From: Alloprevotella tannerae ATCC 51259
GTDB taxonomy: Bacteria; Bacteroidota; Bacteroidia; Bacteroidales; Bacteroidaceae
Length of the DNA: 64,000 nt
Direction of reading: 5' to 3'
NCBI RefSeq assembly: GCF_000159995.1
Contig: NZ_GG700643.1
Location: forward strand, 861,195-925,194
Part shown: positions 46,545 to 55,353 of the stretch, piece after piece
How positions within the stretch are numbered: the stretch's first letter is position 1
How the letters are laid out: every line of letters begins with the position of its first letter
Notes under the pieces: model-generated
The model's database searches: none
Told to the model about the DNA's origin: nothing
Seen by the model: only the letters and a program-made list of their open reading frames with translations
Position numbers and translations under genes: made by a program

Positions 46545-46954
46545 TTCTTGCGGTAGTCTATGGTCAGACTGATAGCCTGCTCCTGTAAGGTGATAATTTG
46601 AGCCGACAAATTTTCTAATTTTTCAAGCATAATCTGTGCAGTCTTTATGCTGTGATAGCTGTTGATGGCACGCACGGCTTGGTTATACAGCACGCCAATC
46701 TTATGGATTTGCGTCGTCAGTTCTGAGAGCTTTCGGTAATATTCCACGGCAGATTTGTCCACCGTAATCACTTTGAAACTCTCTCCAAGGATACGACCAC
46801 GCACAAAATCCGACTTGGTTTCCGCACCTGAACGCTGAAAGAGATCAATCGCTCGTTGCTGGTCTTTCGGGTTGGGCAACCGTACATGCCAGTTGTCCCA
46901 ACGTGGCTTTTCTGCTACCTTTCGTCCTGAACTATGTTCCGTTTCCTTTTTCAT
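46541..46954 (-). CDS. mobA: MobA, relaxosome accessory protein
   Basis: A 137-residue small protein of the MobA/MobC accessory type. The N-terminal part (WHVRLPNPKDQQRAIDLFQR, SGAETKSDFVRGRILGESFK) looks like a ribbon-helix-helix DNA-binding domain. The rest is a long helix (IHKIGVLYNQAVRAINSYHS) with the HxxxNxxNQ-like pattern of such proteins. It binds oriT and loads the MobB relaxase. The first gene of the mob operon, it lies just below the inverted repeats proposed as oriT. Confidence 0.88.
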   Translation of the reverse strand: MKKETEHSSGRKVAEKPRWDNWHVRLPNPKDQQRAIDLFQRSGAETKSDFVRGRILGESFKVITVDKSAVEYYRKLSELTTQIHKIGVLYNQAVRAINSYHSIKTAQIMLEKLENLSAQIITLQEQAISLTIDYRKK

Positions 46955-46997
46955 ATCCGTTCTGTTTTCTTAATTACGACTTTGGAGTAATTCATTT

Positions 46998-47062
46998 CCC
47001 CCTTCGGGGCAAGGTTTTTTGTGGTACAAACTGCGGTTTGTGTTACAAAGACACACCTTGCC
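46998..47062. other. candidate oriT region with nested inverted repeats
   Basis: Directly upstream of mobA: a small hairpin CCCC-TTC-GGGG (46998-47009) and a larger pair GGCAAGGT (47008-47015) with ACCTTGCC (47055-47062) that encloses ACAAAC-TGCG-GTTTGT. Origins of transfer of CTnDOT-type elements lie upstream of mobA and show such repeats. The nick site cannot be identified here. Confidence 0.5.
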
Positions 47063-47148
47063 AATATTAAGAGTTGATACGATTGAAGCATCCACCCTTA
47101 TGGGGTGTCTGTTTCTAAGAGTATACCTCCATGTATTATTCTCGCCTG

Positions 47149-47156
47149 CAAAGTTA
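47149..47156 (-). promoter_or_regulatory. -7 box (TAACTTTG) probably driving mobABC
   Basis: On the reverse strand TAACTTTG (complement of 47149-47156) is a full match to the -7 consensus. No TTTG is found at the right distance. The leader to mobA would be about 190 nt and would cross the oriT candidate. Confidence 0.4.
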
Positions 47157-47162
47157 CGGCGG

Positions 47163-47522
47163 ATTTTCAAATAACTCATTATCAATGATATTCACTCTTT
47201 TTCCTTTCATTTCCCTGCATTTCCCCAAGGGTTGGAAATAACTAAATTACTGACTTATTTTGCAGTGGATTTAGGTCAAAACGTACCAATTTATCAACTC
47301 ATCTACCGACCGACAAAACTCAGCTAAAGAGTTTTTCGGGAAGTTGGACAGACGGTAATAAAGTCTATAGATCAGTCAGTCAAAAAGTAATTATGACACT
47401 CAGTTAAAAATTCTGTCAGTTCAAGGCTCGATACCTATCTACCAACTCACTGTCTATCCGACTGACTGAACTCGGTCTGTAAGAAAGTAACAATAGAGTT
47501 AATCATACAATATTCAACAACG
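47163..47522. other. mob-tra divergent control region with CAGT/ACTG motif cluster
   Basis: About 360 nt between the mob and tra operons, without genes. From about 47311 to 47480 short related words recur: ACTCAGCT, ATCAGTCAGTCAA, CACTCAGTT, TGTCAGTTCA, ACTCACTGTC, GACTGACTGAACTC. Both orientations occur, so the region can form several weak hairpins. It is the place for the tra promoter and for binding of regulators such as excision proteins, which in CTnDOT activate the tra operon. Confidence 0.4.
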
Positions 47523-48314
47523 ATGAAGCAGAAAGTTAAAAATCAGCCCGTCTATCTGGGCTTCGCATCACAAAAAGGAGGGGTTGGCAAGAGTAGCCTT
47601 GCCGAAATCCTCGCGTCCATTCTATATTACGAAAAAGGAATATCTCTTCTTGTCGTAGATTGTGACGGAACGCAAGAGTCGTTCTTCAAGTTGAGGCAGA
47701 GAGAACGCCGCGTGATAGAGGGAAGTGAAACCATTTCTAAACAGATGAAGGATTTCTTCACCAAGTTTGGGAAACATGCCTATCCCATTATTCGCTCGAC
47801 ACCGAAAAACGTCATTAAATATGTGAACGAATACATCAGGACGCATGATATAAAGGTAAACCTCGTAATTTTTGATTTTCCCGGTCATGCTTCAACCGAG
47901 GATTTGCTCCAACTCTCCATAGACATGGACTATATCATCACCCCTATAGAGGCGGATCCCCAATCTTTGGTGTCCAGCTTTGCCTATGCCAGGACCATCA
48001 GGGACTTGGGAGTCGGACTTAGCGATGCCCGTATCCGTGACCTGTTCTTACTATGGAACAAAATCAACCGTAGCGCCAGTTCCATCGTTATGGACTATTA
48101 CACACAATATGCAAAGGAAGAGGACATCAGTATATTTGATGCCCGCATATACCATTCCGTGAGATTCTCCAGGGAATTGGAGTTAGGTGGCGTGAAGGGT
48201 GTCTTCCGCAGTTCTTACTTACCTCCGGCACTTACCTTACGCCTTCCTACTGGTATAGACTTGTGGGTGGAGGAAGTAATCGAAAAATGCCATCTCATTC
48301 CGGATAGCCTATGA
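47523..48314 (+). CDS. traA: TraA, ParA-family ATPase
   Basis: A 263-residue ParA/MinD-type ATPase, first gene of the transfer operon. The deviant Walker A motif SQKGGVGKSSLAE is at residues 17-25, with VVDCDGTQES near 43 and LVIFDFPGHASTEDLLQLS (Walker B/switch) near 118-130. It is shorter than plasmid ParA and has no ParB partner nearby. In this element family it may position or assemble the mating channel or the transferred DNA, but its role is not settled. The next gene overlaps by four nt. Confidence 0.9.
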   Translation: MKQKVKNQPVYLGFASQKGGVGKSSLAEILASILYYEKGISLLVVDCDGTQESFFKLRQRERRVIEGSETISKQMKDFFTKFGKHAYPIIRSTPKNVIKYVNEYIRTHDIKVNLVIFDFPGHASTEDLLQLSIDMDYIITPIEADPQSLVSSFAYARTIRDLGVGLSDARIRDLFLLWNKINRSASSIVMDYYTQYAKEEDISIFDARIYHSVRFSRELELGGVKGVFRSSYLPPALTLRLPTGIDLWVEEVIEKCHLIPDSL

Positions 48315-48832
48315 CCGCCATTAGTGAAGAACGAAAGAAAGTCCTCCGGAGCAAACTCAAGGAGATGGGCAATTACGGTGTACAGGAACGTTCTCCGGAA
48401 GAATCCCCCTTTTATGACCGGCCCACAGAGCTTGAGCGTGATTTGGAAAAACTCCAATCGGATGAACTGCAAGAAGCGAAAGAAGAAGAACCTGTTGCAA
48501 GGACTTCTGCAGCAGAACAGACAGCAGAACCTTTACGGGCTAAAAAAAATAAAGACAAAGGAAGCAGGGAAGATGCCCTGTCTGCCAAACTCTCTTTTGA
48601 GGAATATCGTGAACGCTACCTTAGCCATTCTCAATGCAGTAATGGTAAATCCGGATTCACCATTAACAGTGAGGTCTTGCAGTTGCTCAGAGATGTCCTT
48701 CGGGATGTCCGTGCAAAGACGACCCTCACTGCCTACATTGAAAATATCCTTCTTGAGCATTTGAAAGAAAACCAAGCCATGCTGAACAAGACAGCGGCAC
48801 AGTATAAACGTAATCAAACACTTAATTTATGA
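48311..48832 (+). CDS. DUF3408 protein (traB position)
   Basis: A 173-residue soluble protein. The N-terminal half is charged and low in complexity (RDLEKLQSDELQEAKEEEPV). The DUF3408 domain fills the C-terminal half: LSFEEYRERYLSHSQCSNGK, SGFTINSEVLQLLRDVLRDV and TTLTAYIENILLEHLKENQA, a ribbon-helix-helix-like pattern that suggests DNA binding. It overlaps traA and the next gene by four nt each. It holds the slot called traB in CTnDOT; its function in transfer is unknown. Confidence 0.82.
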   Translation: MTAISEERKKVLRSKLKEMGNYGVQERSPEESPFYDRPTELERDLEKLQSDELQEAKEEEPVARTSAAEQTAEPLRAKKNKDKGSREDALSAKLSFEEYRERYLSHSQCSNGKSGFTINSEVLQLLRDVLRDVRAKTTLTAYIENILLEHLKENQAMLNKTAAQYKRNQTLNL

Positions 48833-49266
48833 TAAAAACATTGTTATTGGATACATTTCTCCTCATGGGGATTATCTGGATGCTTATCAGCATTGTCTAT
48901 TTCTGTATTCGCTTGGACAGGCTTTTGTCTTCTATGGAAAAACCTGTTGTGGAAACCATGGAGGAAACAGCAGAGGTAGTATTATCAGAAGAAGATACTT
49001 CTTCCCCTTCCGTACATTCGGACTACAATAGTTTTGAAGATTATCGCAATCGTTTTCTTCATACTTCACGCTTTCCAAGGAAAACAGCCTTTACCATGAA
49101 TGTCGAAACCTTGCAGGTGCTTCGCAATATTCTACATGATTTGAATCAGCGTGTGTCTATGACTTCCTACATAGAGAATATCCTGCGTGAACATTTACGG
49201 GAACATCAGAATCTAATCAATGATGCAGCCGATAAACAGAGAAGTAAAACCACCGTAACACTGTAA
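48829..49266 (+). CDS. membrane-anchored DUF3408 protein (traC position)
   Basis: A 145-residue protein with one N-terminal membrane helix (LLLDTFLLMGIIWMLISIVY, about 4-26), an acidic linker, and a DUF3408 domain (DYRNRFLHTSRFPRKTAFTM, LQVLRNILHDLNQRVSMTSY, IENILREHLREHQN). The domain is clearly homologous to that of the preceding gene, so the two arose by duplication, one then gaining a membrane anchor similar to that at the start of TraD, the next gene. It may bring DNA or the ParA-like protein to the membrane channel. Confidence 0.8.
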   Translation: MIKTLLLDTFLLMGIIWMLISIVYFCIRLDRLLSSMEKPVVETMEETAEVVLSEEDTSSPSVHSDYNSFEDYRNRFLHTSRFPRKTAFTMNVETLQVLRNILHDLNQRVSMTSYIENILREHLREHQNLINDAADKQRSKTTVTL

Positions 49267-49269
49267 GTA

Positions 49270-50049
49270 ATGGAAACAATTCTATTAGATATTCTCCTTT
49301 TCTTGGGTGTGATATGGCTACTTTTAGGTATCGCATACCTCTGGAAAATCTGCTTACGACCAGTCCCCAAATCTGTGGATGAAACCACAGGAAAGCCTAT
49401 TGTCACAAAAGAACAGGTAGAACATGCCAGGCACGTTTTGGTGGGCAGGAGTAAACCCTTTACTTCCCCGTCTGTCCCCGAAATTCCCGCTGTTTCCTCG
49501 TCTGAAAATTCAGCCGATAATCCCAGTACCTTTGCGACGCAAAATGTACGCAAGGAAGATGAAACAGAGTCAACTGTTACACCTCAATCCGCACCCGAAC
49601 ATACGGATGAAAAGGAAGAGGACAATGAAATGCAGGTTGACTACACGATGGACGAGTCGGACGAAGACACTATCATCCGTGAAGAACTGCAGATTGCAGA
49701 CGATTCTTTACCCGAAGTCTCACCATCGGCAATTCTTACAAGGGACTTGTCCCGTATAAACGGCTGGCACAGGAATGACGATGCACTCAATGAGGAAAAC
49801 GAAACGGAGGTGCAGGATATGCTGCAAAGCATACGAGGCACACAGCTCATGGACTACATTAAGGAGGCAACGCTCAAGCAGGAGAAAGACCATCAAAAGC
49901 TACTTGCTGCCATTCGCAAAGCGGAGGAAGCGGAATTAGAGGAAAGTAATATAAGCTCTTCTCCTGATTCTGAAACAGACTCAAACGTAGAGAGCAGCAA
50001 CAGCGATGCTTCGGAAGATGACGAGCGTCCACTTTCATACTATCTGTAA
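49270..50049 (+). CDS. traD: TraD, conjugal transfer protein
   Basis: A 259-residue protein with an N-terminal membrane helix (LLDILLFLGVIWLLLGIAYL, 4-23) and a long acidic, low-complexity cytoplasmic part (EEDNEMQVDYTMDESDEDTI). A conserved short domain lies near 165-225: SAILTRDLSRINGWHRNDDA, LMDYIKEATLKQEKDHQKLL. It matches in layout the TraD proteins of CTnDOT-type elements, whose biochemical role is not known. It starts 3 nt after the previous stop. A large inverted repeat lies between it and traE. Confidence 0.75.
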   Translation: METILLDILLFLGVIWLLLGIAYLWKICLRPVPKSVDETTGKPIVTKEQVEHARHVLVGRSKPFTSPSVPEIPAVSSSENSADNPSTFATQNVRKEDETESTVTPQSAPEHTDEKEEDNEMQVDYTMDESDEDTIIREELQIADDSLPEVSPSAILTRDLSRINGWHRNDDALNEENETEVQDMLQSIRGTQLMDYIKEATLKQEKDHQKLLAAIRKAEEAELEESNISSSPDSETDSNVESSNSDASEDDERPLSYYL

Positions 50050-50082
50050 AACTAGTGTTTTTTTCATATTGTACAGTGTTCG

Positions 50083-50146
50083 AGGGGTGGCTCAAAAGTA
50101 AAACAATCAAACTATATCTGTCATACGATAAAACCGAGCCACCCCT
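50083..50146 (+). repeat. inverted repeat between traD and traE
   Basis: AGGGGTGGCTC (50083-50093) is perfectly complementary to GAGCCACCCCT (50136-50146) across a 42-nt loop. It lies in the 153-nt gap in the middle of the operon and may protect or process the mRNA, or attenuate transcription into traE-traQ. Confidence 0.75.
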
Positions 50147-50202
50147 TACCACCTCTATCTAAAAGAAAACAATTCATTTAACAACATAAAATAAAAAGAA
50201 CA

Positions 50203-50508
50203 ATGAACAACAAAAAGAAAATCATGATGCTGCTGTCCCTGCTGACGGCTACCGCCGTAGGAGCATACGCACAAGGCAACGGCATGGCGGGTATCAATGA
50301 AGCCACAAAGATGGTAACAAGCTATTTTGATCCTGGCACAAAGCTTATCTATGCTATCGGAGCCGTAGTAGGTCTGATAGGAGGAATAAAAGTCTATAAC
50401 AAGTTCTCAAGTGGCGACCCCGATACGAGCAAGACCGCAGCCTCTTGGTTCGGTGCGTGTATCTTCCTTATCGTGGCTGCTACAATCTTGAGAAGTTTCT
50501 TCCTGTAA
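50203..50508 (+). CDS. traE: TraE, DUF4134 family, pilin-like membrane protein
   Basis: A 101-residue protein with a signal peptide (cut near AYAQG, residue 24) and two membrane helices (KLIYAIGAVVGLIGGIKVYN, ASWFGACIFLIVAATILRSF). This is the size and layout of VirB2-type pilin subunits, and DUF4134 proteins hold that place in Bacteroidetes type IV systems. It is followed after 4 nt by traF (VirB3-like) and traG (VirB4-like), the same order as virB2-virB3-virB4. Confidence 0.88.
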   Translation: MNNKKKIMMLLSLLTATAVGAYAQGNGMAGINEATKMVTSYFDPGTKLIYAIGAVVGLIGGIKVYNKFSSGDPDTSKTAASWFGACIFLIVAATILRSFFL

Positions 50509-50512
50509 AGCG

Positions 50513-50848
50513 ATGGCAGCATTTGAAATCAACAAGGGTGTAGGCCGGACGGTGGAATTCAAGGGCTTGAAGGCGCAGTACCTCTTCCTCTTTGCAGGAG
50601 GCTTGCTGGCAGTCTTTATTCTTGTGGTCATTCTCTATCTCTGTGGAGTCAGCCAAATTACCTGTCTTGTCATAGGTGTAGTGGGTGCCAGCTTTGTGGT
50701 ATGGCAAACGTTCACCATGAACAGAAAGTACGGGCAATACGGACTGATGAAGAAAGGAGCGGTAAGGATGCACCCACGCTACCTTGTGAACCGCCGTACG
50801 GTCTGCCACCTTATCCGTAACCTTCAACCAAAGAAAGCGAAGAAATGA
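50513..50848 (+). CDS. traF: TraF, DUF4133 family, VirB3-like membrane protein
   Basis: A 111-residue inner-membrane protein. The N-terminal EINKGVGRTVEFKGLKAQYL is typical for DUF4133. Two membrane helices follow (FLFAGGLLAVFILVVILYLC, ITCLVIGVVGASFVVWQTF), then a basic tail. It is the VirB3 counterpart that couples the pilin/inner-membrane complex to the TraG ATPase, whose gene overlaps by four nt. Confidence 0.88.
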   Translation: MAAFEINKGVGRTVEFKGLKAQYLFLFAGGLLAVFILVVILYLCGVSQITCLVIGVVGASFVVWQTFTMNRKYGQYGLMKKGAVRMHPRYLVNRRTVCHLIRNLQPKKAKK

Positions 50849-53358
50849 GAAATAAAAGCAAGATAACCACCTTGGAATCTAAGTTTCCGCTGCTCTCCGT
50901 AGAGCAGGGCTGTATGGTGAGCAAGGACGCTGATATCACGGTGGCTTTCCGTGTGGAATTGCCAGAACTCTTTACCGTCACTTCTACAGAATACGAAGCA
51001 ATGCACTCTGCCTGGCATAAGGCAATCAAGGTGCTACCCAATTACAGCATAGTACACAAGCAGGACTGGTTCATTAAGGAGGACTATCAAGGAAAGCTCT
51101 CCGATGGCGGACTGAGCTTCCTTGCCCGTTCCTCTGAACGGCACTTCAACGAGCGTCCTTATCTCCACCATTCCGTTTACTTGTTTTTAATCAAGACGAA
51201 CAAGCAGCGTATGGCACAACAGAGCAATTTTTCCTCTCTCTGCCGTGGACATCTGCTACCAAAAGAGATTACCAACAAGGATGAAGTGATGAAGTTTATG
51301 GAAGCCGTAGACCAGTTCGAGCGTATCATCAACGATACCGAGCAGATAAGGATTGTCCGCATGACTGAAGAAGAGTTGGTTGGCACAAATGAAAAGGGCG
51401 GTCTCTTGGACCGTTATTTCTCCCTCTCGGAAGAAGGACACGCCTCGTTGGAGGACATCCGTCTGGGCGCAGACCTTGTGCGTGTGGGCGACAATCGCCT
51501 GTGCCTGCATACGCTTTCTGATACGGATGACCTGCCGACAACGGTCAGCACGGACAGCCGATATGAACGGTTATCCACCGACAGGAGCGACTGCCGTCTT
51601 TCCTTTGCCTCTCCCGTGGGTCTGATGTTGCCCTGCAACCATATCTATAACCAGTACCTCTTCATTGAGGACAGCGACGCCAACTTGGAACGCTTTGAAA
51701 AGCAGGCAAGGAACATGCACTCGCTGGCACGCTACAGCCGTAGCAACCAAATCAACGAGGAATGGATACAGGAGTATCTCAATATCGCCCACTCACAGGG
51801 ACTGACCTCCATCCGTGCCCACTTCAACGTGCTGGCATGGAGCAGCGATAAGGAAGAGCTTCGCCAGATCAAGAATGACGTGGGCTCTGCACTTGCTCTT
51901 ATGGAATGCCACCCACGTCACAATACCATTGATGCGGCAACGCTCTACTGGGCGGGCATACCCGGCAATGCGGCAGACTTTCCTGCAGAAGAGTCATTCT
52001 ATACTTTTATCGAGCCTGCTCTCTGCTTCTTTACGGCAGAGACCAACTATAAGGACTCGCTATCACCCTTCGGTATCAAGATGGCAGACCGCCTGTCGGG
52101 AAAACCTGTTCATCTGGATATATCGGATTTGCCGATGAAAAAGGGAGTCATCACCAACCGTAACAAGTTTATCTTGGGACCTTCGGGCAGTGGTAAGTCT
52201 TTCTTTACCAACCACATGGTACGTCAGTATTACGAGCAAGGGGCGCACGTCCTCTTGGTCGATACAGGAAACTCGTATCAGGGATTGTGCGAACTCATCC
52301 ACCGCAAGACCAAAGGCGAAGATGGGGTTTATTTCACCTACACAAATGAAAGCCCGATTTCCTTTAATCCCTTCTACACCGACGACTATTTCTTCGATGT
52401 GGAAAAGAGGGAGAGTATATGCACGCTGTTGCTTACGCTCTGGAAAAGTGCCGATGAGCATATCACCAAGACCGAGGCGGGCGAACTTGGCTCTGCCGTG
52501 AACTCGTACATCGAGCTGATATGTGCAGACCATAGTGTTACGCCCTGTTTTAATACTTTCTATGAATACCTGCGAGACGTCTATCGCAAGGATATGGAGA
52601 AACGGGACATCAAGGTAACACTCTCGGACTTCAATATCAACAATCTCCTGACAACCCTCAAGCAATACTATCGAGGGGGACGTTACGATTTCCTTTTGAA
52701 CTCGGACAAGAACATCGACCTGCTCTCCAAACGCTTCATCGTCTTTGAAATTGACCAAGTGAAGGACAACAAAGACCTCTTTCCTGTGGTAACGATTATC
52801 ATTATGGAAGCTTTCATCAACAAGATGCGCCGATTAAAGGGTATCCGCAAGATGATACTCATTGAGGAAGCGTGGAAAGCGATTGCCTCGGCAAACATGG
52901 CGGACTATATCAAGTACTTGTATAAGACGGTCAGAAAGTATTTCGGTGAAGCTATTGTCGTAACGCAGGAAGTGGACGATATCATCCAGTCGCCCATTGT
53001 CAAGGAAAGTATCATCAACAACTCCGACTGCAAGATACTGCTTGACCAGCGCAAGTACATGACCAAGTTCGACGGCATACAGGCGATGCTCGGCTTGTCT
53101 GAAAAGGAAAAGAGTCAAATTCTCTCCATCAATCAGAACAACGACCCAAACCGACTCTACAAGGAGGTGTGGATAGGGCTGGGCGGTATGCAGAGTGCCG
53201 TCTACGCCACGGAGGTGAGCATGGAGGAATACCTGACCTACACCACGGAGGAAACCGAGAAGGTGGAGGTGATGAACAGGGCAGCACAGCTCGGTGGAGA
53301 CATCGAAACGGCTATTCGTCAGCTTGCACAAGAGAAACGGGCTGCACGAAATCGTTAA
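50845..53358 (+). CDS. traG: TraG, VirB4-family conjugation ATPase
   Basis: An 837-residue ATPase that powers assembly of the mating channel. The N-terminal half is the CagE/TrbE/VirB4 domain (TLESKFPLLSVEQGCMVSKD, EEELVGTNEKGGLLDRYFSL). The C-terminal half is the ATPase domain, with Walker A ILGPSGSGKSFF near 446, HVLLVDTGNSYQGL, and Walker B MILIEEAWKAIAS near 671, then FGEAIVVTQEVDDI as the arginine/Q-type motif. The length is usual. The fossil at 15294-15405 is a copy of the region around its Walker A. A long untranslated gap with GTCCAA boxes follows instead of traH. Confidence 0.94.
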   Translation: MRNKSKITTLESKFPLLSVEQGCMVSKDADITVAFRVELPELFTVTSTEYEAMHSAWHKAIKVLPNYSIVHKQDWFIKEDYQGKLSDGGLSFLARSSERHFNERPYLHHSVYLFLIKTNKQRMAQQSNFSSLCRGHLLPKEITNKDEVMKFMEAVDQFERIINDTEQIRIVRMTEEELVGTNEKGGLLDRYFSLSEEGHASLEDIRLGADLVRVGDNRLCLHTLSDTDDLPTTVSTDSRYERLSTDRSDCRLSFASPVGLMLPCNHIYNQYLFIEDSDANLERFEKQARNMHSLARYSRSNQINEEWIQEYLNIAHSQGLTSIRAHFNVLAWSSDKEELRQIKNDVGSALALMECHPRHNTIDAATLYWAGIPGNAADFPAEESFYTFIEPALCFFTAETNYKDSLSPFGIKMADRLSGKPVHLDISDLPMKKGVITNRNKFILGPSGSGKSFFTNHMVRQYYEQGAHVLLVDTGNSYQGLCELIHRKTKGEDGVYFTYTNESPISFNPFYTDDYFFDVEKRESICTLLLTLWKSADEHITKTEAGELGSAVNSYIELICADHSVTPCFNTFYEYLRDVYRKDMEKRDIKVTLSDFNINNLLTTLKQYYRGGRYDFLLNSDKNIDLLSKRFIVFEIDQVKDNKDLFPVVTIIIMEAFINKMRRLKGIRKMILIEEAWKAIASANMADYIKYLYKTVRKYFGEAIVVTQEVDDIIQSPIVKESIINNSDCKILLDQRKYMTKFDGIQAMLGLSEKEKSQILSINQNNDPNRLYKEVWIGLGGMQSAVYATEVSMEEYLTYTTEETEKVEVMNRAAQLGGDIETAIRQLAQEKRAARNR

Positions 53359-53411
53359 TCGGACAAGACATGTAAAGAATGTATTGGTTTAGTCAAACGT
53401 AGACAAATAAT

Positions 53412-53500
53412 GCTCCAAACGTGGATAAACAATTGGACAAACGTGTCCAATCAATTAGACTGTCGTGTCCAAATACTTGGACTAACTTGTCCAACTTATC
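53412..53500. repeat. cluster of TTGGAC/GTCCAA boxes in the traG-traI gap
   Basis: ATTGGACA-AACG-TGTCCAAT (53432-53451) is a perfect palindrome with 8-bp arms. GTCCAA-ATAC-TTGGAC (53467-53482) is a second with 6-bp arms. A further GTCCAA lies at 53489-53494 and CTCCAAAC near 53413. The 222-nt gap has no gene. The boxes look like operator or RNA-hairpin sites. Confidence 0.75.
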
Positions 53501-53580
53501 CCTATAACAGCAAGCTGAATAGACATCCCTTAGTGGACATTCAGACAAACATAGTATTCACATCATAAACAAAAAGAACA

Positions 53581-54213
53581 ATGAGAACAAGAATTTTAAT
53601 GCTGCTGATGGGCTCCGTCCTTTTATTCAGCGGAAAGGCTCACGCACAGTGGGTGGTGACCGATCCCGGTAACTTCGCCGGCAACATCGTCAATTCGGTC
53701 AAGGAGATAGCCACCGCCTCCAAGACGGTGAAGAACACCTTGGACGGATTCAAGGAAGTGGAAAAACTCTACAACGACACCAAGAAGTATTATGACGCCC
53801 TCAAGAAGGTGAACAACCTCATCGGAGATGCCTACAAGGTCAAGGAGTGCATCCTGATGGTGGGCGACATCTCGGAGATTTACGTCACCTCGTATAAGAA
53901 GATGCTCTCGGACAAGAACTTCCGCCCTTCGGAACTCGCTGCGATGGCTTCGGGCTATGCCAAGCTTTTGGAGCAGAGTGGGGAGAGTCTCAAGGAACTC
54001 AAGTCCATCGTCAAGTCGGGTGTCCTCTCGATGAACGACCACGAGCGTATGCAGGCCATCGACCGTATTTATACCACGCTCAGGGAAAACCGCTCGCTCG
54101 TATCGTACTACACAAGGAAAAACATCTCCGTAAGTTACGTCCGTGCCCGTGAGAAGAATAACCTTGCCTCTGTCAAGGCTCTCTATGGTAATACGGCAAG
54201 CAGGTATTGGTAA
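53581..54213 (+). CDS. traI: TraI, DUF4141 family, VirB5-like
   Basis: A 210-residue exported protein: signal peptide about 1-22 (cut near AHAQW), then a helical, coiled-coil-rich body (NIVNSVKEIATASKTVKNTL, YYDALKKVNNLIGDAYKVKE, LLEQSGESLKELKSIVKSGV). This is the layout of DUF4141/TraI, thought to be the VirB5-type minor pilus component. It starts 222 nt after traG; the traH gene that usually lies between is not seen. TraJ follows 52 nt later. Confidence 0.88.
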   Translation: MRTRILMLLMGSVLLFSGKAHAQWVVTDPGNFAGNIVNSVKEIATASKTVKNTLDGFKEVEKLYNDTKKYYDALKKVNNLIGDAYKVKECILMVGDISEIYVTSYKKMLSDKNFRPSELAAMASGYAKLLEQSGESLKELKSIVKSGVLSMNDHERMQAIDRIYTTLRENRSLVSYYTRKNISVSYVRAREKNNLASVKALYGNTASRYW

Positions 54214-54265
54214 ATCCACAGACTAAAAAAGAACTTGAAAGAACTTTCATAAAACACACTTGCTT

Positions 54266-55303
54266 ATGGATTTTGCCAGTTTACACGAGCTGCTCCACTC
54301 AACCTATGAAGAGATGATGCCGCTCTGCGCCCAGATGACAGGCATTGCCAAGGGTATTGCGGGCTTGGGCGCACTCTTTTATATAGCCCTTCGGGTATGG
54401 GCTTCCATTGCCCGTGCCGAGGCGATAGACGTCTTTCCCCTTCTCCGTCCCTTCGTGCTGGGCTTTTGCATCATGTTCTTTCCGACAGTCGTACTAGGTA
54501 CGATGAATGCCGTTCTCTCGCCCGTAGTGCAGGGAACGGAGATGATGGTACACCAGCAGGAGGGGAACCTTGCCGAGCTTACTGCCAAGCGAGACAAGTT
54601 GCAAGAGGAAGCCTACCTTAGAAATCCTGAAACAGCCTACCTTGTCTCCAACGATAAGTTCGATGAGAAGATTGAGGAGATGGGCATCATCGGACCTGAA
54701 GATGCTGTGACGATAGCGGGTATGTATGCCGAGCGTGCTGCCTATCAGACCAAGCAATGGATTATGAAGATGGTACACGACCTTTTAGAACTTCTGTTCC
54801 ATGCTGCAGGGCTTATCATTGACACGCTGCGCACCTTCATACTCATCGTCCTTGCCATTCTCGGTCCGATAGTCTTCGGCATTGCCGTATGGGATGGTCT
54901 TTCAGGCTCACTTACGGCATGGTTCTCACGCTATATCTCTGTCTATCTGTGGCTGCCTGTTAGCTCTATTCTTACGGCACTGCTTACAAAAATACAGGTG
55001 CTGATGGTACAGAAGGACATCGAGGCGCTCAGCGATCCCAACTACCTGCCAGACGCGGGGACGTGGTACTACATCATCTTCTTCCTCATCGGCATCGTGG
55101 GTTACTTCTGCGTTCCCACCGTTGCAGGCTGGATTATCGAAGCAGGAGGCGGTATCGGCTCTTACGGCCGCAATGTCAATCAGGCTGCACAGCGCGGTGC
55201 ACAAAGTGCCTACACGGGCGGAAGATATGCCGCGGCAGGTGCCGGGTCGGTCATCGGCAATGTCGGTGGACGTATCAAGGGTGCACTGCTCAAAGGAAAG
55301 TAG
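54266..55303 (+). CDS. traJ: TraJ, VirB6-like polytopic membrane protein
   Basis: A 345-residue inner-membrane protein from ATG 54266 (a TTG two codons earlier is less likely). Several membrane helices are visible: GIAGLGALFYIALRVWASI, PFVLGFCIMFFPTVVLGT, LIIDTLRTFILIVLAILGPI, VYLWLPVSSILTALLTKI and YYIIFFLIGIVGYFCVPTV. The tail is Gly/Ala-rich and soluble. This is the VirB6/TrbL-type channel component of Bacteroidetes elements. It lies between traI and traK in the usual order. Confidence 0.9.
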   Translation: MDFASLHELLHSTYEEMMPLCAQMTGIAKGIAGLGALFYIALRVWASIARAEAIDVFPLLRPFVLGFCIMFFPTVVLGTMNAVLSPVVQGTEMMVHQQEGNLAELTAKRDKLQEEAYLRNPETAYLVSNDKFDEKIEEMGIIGPEDAVTIAGMYAERAAYQTKQWIMKMVHDLLELLFHAAGLIIDTLRTFILIVLAILGPIVFGIAVWDGLSGSLTAWFSRYISVYLWLPVSSILTALLTKIQVLMVQKDIEALSDPNYLPDAGTWYYIIFFLIGIVGYFCVPTVAGWIIEAGGGIGSYGRNVNQAAQRGAQSAYTGGRYAAAGAGSVIGNVGGRIKGALLKGK

Positions 55304-55353
55304 AAATGGAGCAACAATGCTTAATAAATCAACAGCTATAAAAGGAAAAAGAA

